Below are positions 18,420-30,400 of a DNA stretch of 64,000 bases, piece after piece. A program made the translations under genes and the position numbers. The first letter of the stretch is position 1. Each line of letters opens with the position of its first letter. Source of the stretch: Aculops lycopersici (taxonomy: Eukaryota > Arthropoda > Arachnida > Trombidiformes > Eriophyidae); the NCBI GenBank assembly GCA_015350385.1, contig WNKI01000002.1, positions 3,747,311 to 3,811,310 of the forward strand, read 5' to 3'. The notes under the pieces were generated by a model, which was not told where the DNA came from, did no database searches, and saw only the letters and a program-made list of their open reading frames with translations.

Positions 18420-21400
18420 CTGGTGGACGTTGGCGTTGTTTGGTTTGTTGGTTGGTTGGTTGGTTGAAGTTGTAATTGGAGTTGAGGGGGAAAAGTAAGA
18501 TTTTTCACGTATTGGAAGCGTTAGATGGTTGATGTTAGATGGTTGGGGCGAGTAAGGTTTAAGAACAATGTCAAAGCTGAGAGATTTAGTCGAGAGAGCA
18601 ACAAGATCTACGATGACACCTCAGGGTTTTGAGGATTCTAGAAACCAAATGAGCAACAACTCCATCCATATACTTACTTTGAGTTCATGAAATAAATGAT
18701 GATTGGATTGTACATTGAATTGGACATGGCTAGCCAGTACATAATCAAGTAGAGTCGTTGGTAGATGAGTGGAGCATCTTGGAAAATGGTGGGCAGGTAG
18801 TAGTTGATAACGAAGAAGGCGTGATATGGGAGCCAGCAGAGAGCAAAGATGATCACCACGACAATCATCATTTTAACAATCTACGGTTTGTGGTTGGTGG
18901 TTGGTCGTTTGTGTTAGTTACTTATTATACTACCTACTCTACTATACATATACTACATACTCTAATACATATATATATATATATATATATCTGCAATGAA
19001 ACTCACCTTCTTCTTGGCCATTATTGCTCGGCGCTGCTTTTCTATGTTCTCGCCAATCGCCTCGTAACCCCAAAGCTCCTTGCCGACTCGATAGTAAAGG
19101 ATGGCCATAGTGAGAATGGGAAACAGGTAAGTGATGACCAGAATTAGGATGTTATAAATGTGGTCCCAGCTGCTGGTCGGGTAGCGGCCATCCGGCCAGA
19201 CCATGGTGCAGGTGGTTGCCGATTTGTTGCTGATTAAGCTATCCTCGAACAAAGTGGAACATATTGCGTTTGGCAAGGCGAGCAACGAGGAGAACGTCCA
19301 AATTAGTAGGATCCAGCCGATGGCATGCCGATGCGACATTCGCGGCCTCAGTGGATAAATGATCGCGTGGTACCTGTATTATTAGATCATTTGATGTTGT
19401 TGTTGTTGGTTGCAAGACCATGAGAAAGTTGCAGTGGTTTAGGTTAATTATCTATCCTAATTTTTGTCATAAGCTCATTCTAGGGAACGGAAGTTGTATC
19501 ATTATGCAACCCTCCGCTTTGCGCTCAAGGTGAATGTTGAGGTTGGGAATGATGCTCGGCCAGTGATCTAGCTGGAGAAGTTGTGGTGGCAAACGTAGCA
19601 GAAGTGGTGAGAATATTCAGACTTGTGGCCTTGGATATGTGAGTTAAGCTTGGTTCAATTGCACAGGTAAATTGAGGCGTTTCAGAGGATCACACGCTAA
19701 TCCCTTCTAGCCTTCCCCTTGCTTGAGATGTAGAAATTTGTACGTGATTGAATGGGAAGCTCCAGTTTACGCTCCACATTCGTTCGACGACAAACATGCC
19801 CTCAGTTAGTTTTCTAAACTTCTTTCTCAGAATATGAACTTTGTTATATTGTTGACAACCAGAGGATTTGCATGCGGAAATCGAGAAAACCGAATCATAG
19901 AACGAGGATGACGAAAACTGAGAGACAAAAAGGAAGAATACGAGGCCAAAATAACGAAAACAACAACAACATGATCTAAACGAGAGAAAAAGTTATGAGC
20001 TCATAAAGTTGGCGAGACTCGTACGTCGTGGTGATGATCAGTTAATTTTGTCACGTTTTTAGCTCGGCTATAACCATAGCCGCCAACGCCGCAGCATCAC
20101 ACAGTTCCCATGTTTTGTGGCAAGTACTAGAGCGCCCAAAGCGCCTAGCGACATATGAGAGCAGCCGAGTGTCTAAACGTCGATTTTTCTCACTAAACTT
20201 CCGGCGAAATGTTGGTTTATCTGGCTGCAAACAGAACCATTGGTCCCTAGATTAGGAGCGAGAGCAAAATGTTTACAAAGACACAGAGTTTTGGGTGGAG
20301 ATGGAGATGGACTTGTACCGGAAGTGGCTCTTAAAACCAAACAATCACCACCAAAAATACCGCTATGGCAACGAGACTGGGAAACGGACGAGATTCTTAA
20401 ACTGTCATGATGTTAATTTATAGCCCGCCAGCCAGTCCATAATTTTATCCTCCGGCTAACTCCAAGTCTCAACCGGTTGCTTGGCCAGTTAGCGTGGCGA
20501 AGTTATTTATGGGCAAGCGATTTGAATCCAAGCAAAACTTCAATGTCATCTTGGCGATGACTCTTTGCGCTCCGTGATCTGGTATTTAAACTGCCGGCTG
20601 GAGTATTTTGATGCTAATCTCGTCGCTTGGTGCTCGCGGTTGTTGTCGTCAGTTTTATCCTAGTCATCATCAAAGTCACAATGACGGCGGCGGCGGCATC
20701 ACCGTCAGCCTCAAGCGGGCAGTCTTTGTTCATTTAATGGCTCCCATCGTCGACTGGTTTCAACTTTTGACTCCAAGACTTCGAGGCTAGACTCTTGCTC
20801 AGCTGACACCATCGACTCGTTTCGAACTGAAAAAATGAACCAGAGGCAACTAGCAAGCAAGAGACGAAACGCTGGCTCCAGTTTCAATAACGATTACGTC
20901 ACTGGCAGCCGCCCACTAGCTGGCTACTTGGTCCCTCTCGGACTAGTCGCCTGTCCTCTTTTCCAGTGAGCAAGAGGGGGGAGGAGCGCGCGCCAACTGA
21001 ACCCACGCGACCAGCTTGGCCATTAACCCGCCACGAGGGCACGTTGGACGCCGCGCCTCAACGCGACTCCACCAGTCGACCTTTTTGTGGTGGCGCCAAA
21101 TTGCGCGTGTCGTGTGCTCGTCCCTCTAATCGTAGAACCATCCTTGTCGCCAACAGAGTTTGACGGTATCCAATTCTGTCCATCTATCTATCTGGTTGGC
21201 CGGTCGGTTGGTTTGTTGGCTGGTTGGCAAGCTCGCTTGGTCGGCTAGGTAACGTTTCAATTGAAGTTCTCGGCGTCGAGTGTTAGGAGAAATAGAAGCG
21301 GCGAGAGCTAAACTCAGTTGCACGTCTACCTGTTTCGTGGATATATATTCTTTGTGGATCCCATAAGGCCAAAAGCTGAACAGCCAACTAGAGGGATCAG

Positions 21401-24400
21401 ATCATAGCTTCCAAGTTCGAGGTCGGCGCTTGTTGGCCGCGCGATAGTCGTGTTCGAGGCAAAAGTTTGATCGAGTTGAATTTTGGACAAATGATCTCGT
21501 TGTTTCGCCTAGCCTCTCGGCTCCGGTAGCAGCCGAGTTGCTAGCGCCGACCGGGAGGAGCGCGGTGGCCAGGCGATTTTGTATCGGAACATTGTGTTCG
21601 CCTCACTTCAAAAGCGAGAGGGAATCCATTTGGTGGTTTCAAATTTAACCTAGTGTCAACCAAACAAGTGCTCGCCCAATGGAGTCAAGCGACGATAACA
21701 TTGTTTTACGTTTATCTGCTATCTTTGAGTAAAACTCACTTGGCTATCACTAAGTGACTCAACTCGGCCCGCACAACTAGACAGCAAAGAGCACGAACTC
21801 CACTGAAGTTGAGCTATTCGCTTGAATGGACCAAACTAAACCGGATGCGAGCGCTTAGCTCGCTACCAAACCAAAACTAGTGCACTTGCAGTGCAATTGT
21901 TTCGCCTCTCAAACCGGAAACGACGACAGTGAGCGGCGCGGCGCAGCTGCTGTGCGTCAGCAACACTAATCGCAACGGCACCCTCGGCGGCGGCTGCCGA
22001 TTGAGTTTCGCGATGTCGCCGCGATGATACTCCTAATGTGGCAGCTGGTGCGGCTACAACCACCAGGCTTGATGTCGTAACATTTAGGTCATCGGCCTAA
22101 ACGTTGAAACTTTGGCCTAGACCCAGCGGCTAGCTTGGTGGTGAGCGCTGATTTAAATTGAAACAATGGCAACATCACATATAACCCTGCAATGTGAAAC
22201 TCTACCAGTTGGCCAAATTGATTGTTCCTCGCACCGAGCGCTCAAGGTCAGCAGTCGCTTTCGCTTATTCTAGTGCTCCTGCTGCTGCCGCCGTTTCCGG
22301 CGCCGTTGCCGGACTGGCTAAAAGTGAACTGATACCTTTTGGCCTGAGGGCTCACCAAACGACTCGCCGCTCGCTGCCGGCCTTGGGAGTAGCTGGTATT
22401 CCTGTCCGCATAATAGCAATGATAATAATAATATTAATAATAATAGTCTTATCAAGCGAGCTACTAAGCGCATCGAGTCGTGCAACGAATGAAATCCAAT
22501 CGTCTCCTAGCAAAATATAAATGGAAATAATGTTTACTTTCCTCTCAAATGCTTGAGCTCACTTATGATTTGTGTGAGTTTAGCTGCTTTAGTTAGCAGT
22601 CGAATTTAGTTAGCAGTAGCAATCAACCTAGACTTATGATAGATGAGCTGGAGCCAAACAATTGCACTGATTTCTGGCCACCAAGTTGCTTATTGAACTT
22701 TTCGCTCTTTCTTAATGCCGCTAATGCCACTGCTGCCGCAAACCTTTTGACGCAAGCCCATAATTCACCTTGGAACTCGAGTCTATGAAAGATGACATTA
22801 GCAAGCCAACAAGCACTCGGGGTACTTAGGTTGTGATGCATTGGTTGAGGAGAAAGAGGCCAGTTTGATAATCGAGCAAGACCGAGGGGCACATTCGGTT
22901 GGAGTGAGTCGAGCGACTATGTCGCTAGGTGACCGCAGCTGAGTCCGATCGCTGAGTGCACGAGGCATGGAGTAAGGGAAAAACCACATATACACGCCGA
23001 ATGCATGGACACAAAGCGGGAGGTGCAAACGGGCGTAAGAGTTGGCTAGCCGACAAGCGAGTAAGCAAACGACCGAGCGAGTCGAGGATGATCAATGGGC
23101 TCCGTCTCTGTCACTTCCGTTGCTCGTCATCAGCTTCGGGTTTGTCAGACCGACTTTCGCCGACTTGTGTTGGTGAAAGCGAGCGGCTTAGACCTTGTGC
23201 AATCATGATCTTGATTGCCAACTGCTACGCTCGCCTCGTTGTCCAATGGGATCGTTAATATATCATTTCATCGTTGTCCTCGTCCCTCTCTCTTTCTCTG
23301 TGTGTGGTTGGCTTCCTGGATGGTCATTGCATTGCTCGGTTTGGTGTCCCTCAGACTGACCATCTTCTTCGTGGCCATGAAGGGAGTGGATCTAGTTCTT
23401 ATGCTTGCTGATTTTACTCTCCCTTGCTCTATGTTGACTCGCAGTTGTCGTCGTCGTCCGATTGTTTGAGTTGACATCGTTGTCATCCTCGTTATTGTCG
23501 ACATCCTCTTCTTCTCCTCAAAGTCTTAGCGGAGGAGAGAGAGAGAGAGAGAGAGAGTTACACAACATCCGGTTCGCTCAATCGCTTCGTCGTCGGTGGC
23601 TGATTAAGGCGCCATGCCGCTCGGCTGCCCCTAAGAATAACTGGATTTGTACACCTGAAGATCATGTGGCACTCTATCAAAAACCTTTCCATCTTTTTCT
23701 TTTCTGTCCGCTCCTCTATCAAATGTCTTCCTCAATAAAAATACAGCACACCGACGAAGACTTAACGGTAACTATAGAGACGAAGAAGATTGTTAGCTGC
23801 CATCTTCGCTGTGGACCCACCGGGTGGCCGACTCGGAGATCAAGGTTGTGGCGCGCCGGAGTGAGTTGCGCATTCGGCGAGATAGGCGCAATTCTAACCT
23901 GACTACCGATGCACAGGTAAACGCTTTAGCGCAAAAGCGACTAATGCGATTGTTGCAACAATCTCGCACCTACTAACTTTCATTATTCGGTTCAGCGGCT
24001 ATCCGTCGTCAGTCAAGAAAAGAAAAGGGAATCGAGAGAGCAGACCATAGGGATTGAGCTAATGAAACTGAGAGACCGGAAGCTAAAGTGAGGGCGCTAA
24101 CTTTGCGCTCTCGTTAGTTTGGTAAGCGACCAGATGAAGTATCGGTAGTGGTTGTTGAAAAATGAACTTTTTGTAGCAGGTTGCCGTTCGCGAGATAGAA
24201 AAACTCAGCTCAACTATAGTACACCAACTAAAAACGCCATAAGACTCACTCTCTCCAACTAATGTAACTTAAGCTATGTAAGCACCGTAACTTTTGGCTT
24301 GAGAGGGTAAGCAAAAGTTACGATGTGAAATGAGCTGACTGGTTGGCTGGTAATTGATTGAAGCAGTTGCCTTGTCAAACAACCACTCGACCTACCGAAC

Positions 24401-27400
24401 GACCAGCTCACTTGCTGCTAAATAGAATGAGGGATCCATTAATCTAATTCCTCACTTGTGTTTCTTCTTCTTGGCCAAAGTGAGTGAGATGAAAATAATA
24501 ATTTGATCCGATTCCAAGGATGAGAAAGATTCTTTTGTTGTTGATGTTGTTGTTGTTGATAACAATCGTCAGGTTATTTTTCTCCGAATTGGCAGACAAA
24601 AATTCTTTTGTTAAATAAGAAGAGTGTTCTTGTTTTTCTCCTTTAATATAACGCTTTCATGCTATTATCTAGATCGTAAGTTTGCAATTCGAATGCTATT
24701 CTTTGGAAGTTCAATGAAATCATTAGGGGAGAGGCAATTCTCCAACTTTGGCCAACTTCCTATTTGTCGCTGATATGTTGCACCAACGATCACGATGAGC
24801 ATTATTGCAACAAATGCTATTGCAGATAAGCGACAAATAGGAGGCTTGATTCATTCGTTCAACTCCTCGCCTCTTTTTCTGATTCCAAGCTCGATAAAAA
24901 AGAGCCGAGTTCCGGTGAAGGCAAGCGATGCGCTTGATTTATAGTTAGTTCGTGTATGTGCGTGTATGGTCCCACTGTTGAGGCCACCTGCTAACTGAGT
25001 GGCTGGCTAGTTGGTTAGCTAGCTAGATAACCACAGAGCCAATATTTAAGGTTGCAATTGGAATTGGGGGAGCCAATTGCACCCCAAGACTTGAGGCTGG
25101 AAAAACCAGCCAGCAGGGAAGGAGGAGCGTGGTGAATGATTGCCAAAAGCCAACCGCAGGGCTATTTGTTTGGTAAGCCAGCAAGTCAACTAACTGGGCA
25201 ACAAAAAATGCGCGACAATATATTGCGGCAACTAGGGAGCGCGAGAGCAAACATACAAATCAATAATCCCGGGCGGAGGGGGAGGGGAAATCGGAGAAAC
25301 TAGTTGGTCGCGGTAAATTGGTTAGTCGCTTGCCCTTAGCCTCCCAGTTCTGCTTCTTGCTCCTCGCTGCGACATACAACTAGCGGCTTGCAATGTAGAG
25401 CTTAGCTGCACAAAATTAGTCGAGTGTAAACAAACGCCATCGCTCAATTGTTTGTAGCCACCACCGTTGCCGTCGCGGCAACCGGAAGTCGCTCGCCTCC
25501 TCTGAGCAAGGTAAATTAGGCTAACTATTGAGTGAGAGAAAGTTTGAGTTCGTCGGCAAGATGAACATGTAAAAACAAAAGAAGCGCGTCTAGCGGTTGA
25601 AGGGGAGAAGTGTAACCTTGCTGTTGTTGCTCTCGTTTCGAAACACACAGGCAATTTACTACATCGCTCGATTGGTTGCAGCATCTGGAGGTTGGCGACT
25701 ACACAATTGTGAAAAAAGAATAAGTTCAGGCATGAGAGAGTAAGTTTGGCCTTTATGTTGCAAGTTTTGGTCTAGCTGGCAGCTTGGCAAACGGAGACGG
25801 CAGCAGTAGTTGCGCCAATACTCACCTATGCGCGAAAATTCTACCGAAAATTGCCGACTTTTCATCATTCTCTTTAACTCTAAAGTATGCTGAGGGAACA
25901 AAGAAAACTTGAGTTGAGCTTTAGTTTTGCATAGATAAAGAGGAGGAGAATCGAGTTGGGAAAATTGAATTAAATATGGACTTTGGTAGTTTCAACGGCC
26001 GTTTCCCGTCTTCATTTGCATAGACACAAAAAACTCTCGAATTCGGCTTTGTTCGTTCGGCTGAATGAGCATTCAGATGACTGGCGACCCAGCGACTTTG
26101 GTGGCGGCGGCGGCGCAAGCCAATCAAGAATCTTTGGCGTTAGCATTAGCATTATCTTTAGCTCTAGTCTTAATTCGCGAAATAGAAAGAGGGGCGATTA
26201 TTCGGAGCAACGCCGCTCTCCGGTGGCTTATACAAACAGTCGGCGTTTTACCTCTAGCTTGGCGTAGTGTTGCCCGTCCTCTCCACTGGGGCGATAGAGG
26301 CGCCGGCAAGCGTTATGGTGATGACAGCGAGATCATACGCTTACACTATGGACGTGACTTACGCAATCCAATGCAAACAAAAGCACATGCCGCACCCGCC
26401 GTCGACGGTCTACAGTCGCAGGCTAACGCGGCACTTTAAAACAAAAGGGCATACAATAAAGTGGTTGCCTTGGCGTGACAATAGCACAGCTGCTATCTAT
26501 CTATCCCGCGGCCTCCAATCCAACTGTCTATCGTTGAATCCGGCGGCTAATGTAATTTTATCCTCCCTTAGCTTGACCATCGTAAGCGACAAACTTGATT
26601 TTGCCACCACTGCCGTTACTCTAGTGGCCGCGGAGGCGAGATGGCAAAGTGTCGCAGTCAGCTCACCGACTGTAAGAGGCGTAACTTATGGACAAACTAT
26701 ATGGCTTTACTCGTGTGCAACGCATAGAGTCAGCCAATAGGTAATCGGCTCGCCAAAAGTAGCGTGCAAGCCTCTTTGTTGTTGTCGTCGTCGTCGTCTT
26801 CGTCCTCTAGATTTGGTCTGGCGACGTAACTTTAGCCGGGCCATATTCAGAGCGCAACTTGTACTCAAAAGTGGGACTAAAATAACAGCATACTCTAGAG
26901 CATATATTATGTAAAATGCAGATACACTCGAGCTAAACAATTCATTGATTTTTGGCACTCGGGCGCCGCAAGCGAGGCGACTAAAGTTGCAACAGAGGCA
27001 GTCAAAGAGAACGGAATATTTCATAACTTGCAGGCATTAATGCCATTTAAACGCTTGAAACTAAAAGTCCAAAGTGAGAATGCAGTGCAGTCGCAGATCG
27101 ACATTAGCGGCGTCGGCGACAAAGCAACATGGCGGCCAAGTTCAGTCTAGTAGAAGAAGAGGAGGTAAGATAGCATTGATACTCGAATGGTAGTTGTTCC
27201 TGCTGCTGCTGCAGTGGCGTCTATGCTGCCCACTTGCTCCAAAAGGTAGATAGCGACTAAACCACTTCTCTGCGTTTGTTTGTGTTGCTTTTGGTCGGGT
27301 TAAGTCAAGCGCCAAGTAGAAGTACAAGTTTGGTTTGTGTTGGTTAGGTTGGTTGGTTGGTTGGGGAGAGGCATTATAATCCACCGTCGACTGCTATCGC

Positions 27401-30400
27401 CGTCACTGCCACTGAATTTACGGCGCCCATTTAACTCGCCACTCGAGTTTAAAGTTTCCCCTGCCTCTCGAGTCTCAATCTCGATTGACAACAACTCGAT
27501 TGTTGTTGCCGTGAGAGTCGACCGCCGCCAACTAGCTAAGTAAGAGTATGTGGCCACTTCCATTGGCGTTAGCATTCTTGTGAGATAAGCGCATGGCCTC
27601 GGCTCGGGTTGACTAAATCAAATTTACCTGCAAAGCGGTCGAGCAACTTGGAAGAGGAGAGGAAGAAACAAAGCAACATGATCCACTCGGCTGGCGAGCG
27701 CCAATTAAAAGCCAAACGTGTGTCTCATGTTCGATGAAGTCGAGGTAAATTTTTTCGCAATTTGGCCTCCACATGGCGAGTGGATATCAAGGAGTAGAAT
27801 CTGTTGTTGGCATGAAGTCGACTCCTTTTGATATTGGGAGCAAGGAAATAAAAAACAAAACGACGAACAAAGTTTATTCTAGAAAGTCGCTCACTGCATT
27901 TGGCTGGTTATTGGATTTCATCGATTCCCTTTAGATGAGCCGCCGCCGCCGAAAAACACAAAGACGAACAGGAACACGACGGCTTCAGCAACTACGAGGA
28001 AACATAACAATAGTAGTCTCTACTATCACTAAGTTCGTGGCCGTTGTCGTCGGCGTAGTAGTTGACACAAAGTTGTCGTCGTCGTCGTCACTATGCTGTA
28101 GCGTAGCTTGCTGGTAATTCAATCGTTCAGCACCAGTGATTTTGTCGCGCTTTTGCGCCCCTAAAAATCGCTAGGTGCCCCGCTAGGCGCTCGCTTCGAA
28201 TGGCCAGCTTGGCTTGACTTGACTCGATTAACAGCCAGGCATCAAAAGTTTCCTCTAAATTTTCACCCGCTAGCTTGCCGCTTGCTCGGCTCTCGTCGAG
28301 TTCGCCAATTTAAAGTGGCTTTATTCCATCAAAACTGCATGGTGCCTGCGCCTTGGGCTCCCACTTCCACTTTATCCAGCGCCAATCGACTCGACTCCAC
28401 AGCGTTGCTCTGCTACTTTGCTTAGTCAAGTCAAGTGTTATGGTCGTGCTAGCAACAGAAGCGAACCACTACTGTCACTACTACAATCGCTACCACTACC
28501 ACTACTGCTGATGCTGATGCTGGTGCTGCCACTACCACGGCGACACCAGAGTTGTGTTAACACCAACTCGGCCCACTCTGACTAACCGTCAAGCTGTCGA
28601 TTAAATCATTCACATTCCTCGCCCATAACCGGCTAAACTCTCTCCCTCTCTCCTTAGAACTCGTCTTTTCATCGCTGGCGGCGCCGACCGAGGAGGAAAA
28701 ATCGAGCTCGGCGTTGGCGGTAGAGTTAGTGATGGTGGTGGAGGGGTTGTAGTGAGGATGTTCGCAGTGACGGTAGTTGGTTACATGACGGACAGCGGGA
28801 GGATAGTGACGATAATCGGCGCGTTAGATTCCGCCACATCCTCTTGATCGATCGGCTGCCCAAAGGCGATGGCAACGGCGTCGGTGACTGTGGACAAGGA
28901 GGAGTTTCAAAACAGCGCATGATTTTTGCCACTTCCTCTGTCACTTTGGTTGTGATATCCAAAGTCGCCACCGCGCTCTGGTTATGATGGTTAATGATGC
29001 ATTGTTAAAATAACGTCATCATCCGGCCACTCCTGTTGCTACTGTTGCAAATTATTCAGTTTGCGAGCTCAAATCTCGAAGCCAACGAACCAACTTCATT
29101 CGGCTCGGCCACAGATTTCCACTTGGATGCGAATGCTCCAAAATTACGAGACCGCGACGCGTGTTTGATTGAGCAGCCCTCTCCCTCTATATTGATGTTA
29201 GTATTAATCGCAGTTCCAGAAAAAATCTGAAAGAGGGGAAGCTTTCAAGGTCTCAAAGGGAACGCTAACAATGGCAGGTGCAGCGGCTAAGCCGTCGTCC
29301 ATAAGTTTCTCGAAGAAAGAAAGAGGAAGCAAACGAAAAGAACGAGTGGGAATTTCAGTCTACATGACGTCAACGGGAAACCAGAGTTTTTCTTTGAAAT
29401 CCAATCGTTTCGAGTGAAGTCTCTTCTTTTTGGGTTGCTTTCTAAACCTAGCCTCTGAAGAGAAAACGCTATTGAGTAGTTGGAAGGAGGTGAAGGTGGA
29501 GGGGTGGAGATTTATCTGCCATTTTAGGGTGAATTGACATTTCACGTACAGACTAGAGACAACTAGGTGGCGGGGTTACTAGTTGATTGGCTACCAATAG
29601 GTAGACAGGCAGATGGGTGTTCTAATGAGGCAATTAGCCGCCACTTGTGGTGGTGGCGGCCTCGGTGATGGGGGTGTTCGTCTCCACCTTTTTGGGTCTC
29701 TGACCGCACGGCACCTAGCGCTTGATCAAAGTTGTGTACAGTGCCACAAAGTTCGAACCAGGCTAAAAGTGTCGCCCAGAGGCGAGAGGATCTGTTGGTA
29801 GTGGCAAGCAAACCTGGAAAGTCTCATGGCGCCAATAACAATGGGCTTGTGAGAGAGCGAGAGGGAGACAAGGGAAGAGAAAAAAGGGCATTCAGCAAAA
29901 GCGAAGGGGACCTCCTATCGGCACTAGAGGCGGCTGAACGGTAGCCAATTAGTGAAGTCACACATTGCATCTGCTAAATTTCGCGCCGAAATTGTCGCTA
30001 AGACAACAAAATAGTAGCGGAAGCAGTAGCTATGGCGAGGGCCACAATGAGAGACAATGGAAATAGGAAACTGAGATTTCGGTCGAAAGGAAGGAGGAAA
30101 ATCTCCTTGGCTTCTCCACCTCGTTTCTTTAATTGCTCAAGCTCACTAAGCCAGCTAACGAATAGAACAATGATACAGAAAAAGAAGCGAGAGGGAGAGA
30201 GAAAATTCCCAATGGATTTTGAACCATGAACTCACCATCTGCCATAACGTTCTTCTTCGTCAGCTAACTTGACTTACTTTTTGTTCTCGTGTCCACTGAA
30301 TGTACACTCTTCACCGGGGAGCCAAAAGTCCTCTCAAAATCTGGAGACTCGTGATCATGCTCATGCAGACACTTAAGCGAGTCACAAATTGGGGTAAGTG

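Noticed and set aside
26065..26740. Overlapping 124- and 157-codon + strand frames inside the receptor intron
   Set aside because: Ala/Leu repetitiveness comes from local GCATTAGC-like repeats; no family similarity seen.
29743..29765. T-arm-like GTTCGAACC that could suggest a tRNA
   Set aside because: No matching acceptor stem, D-arm or anticodon arm at the right distances.
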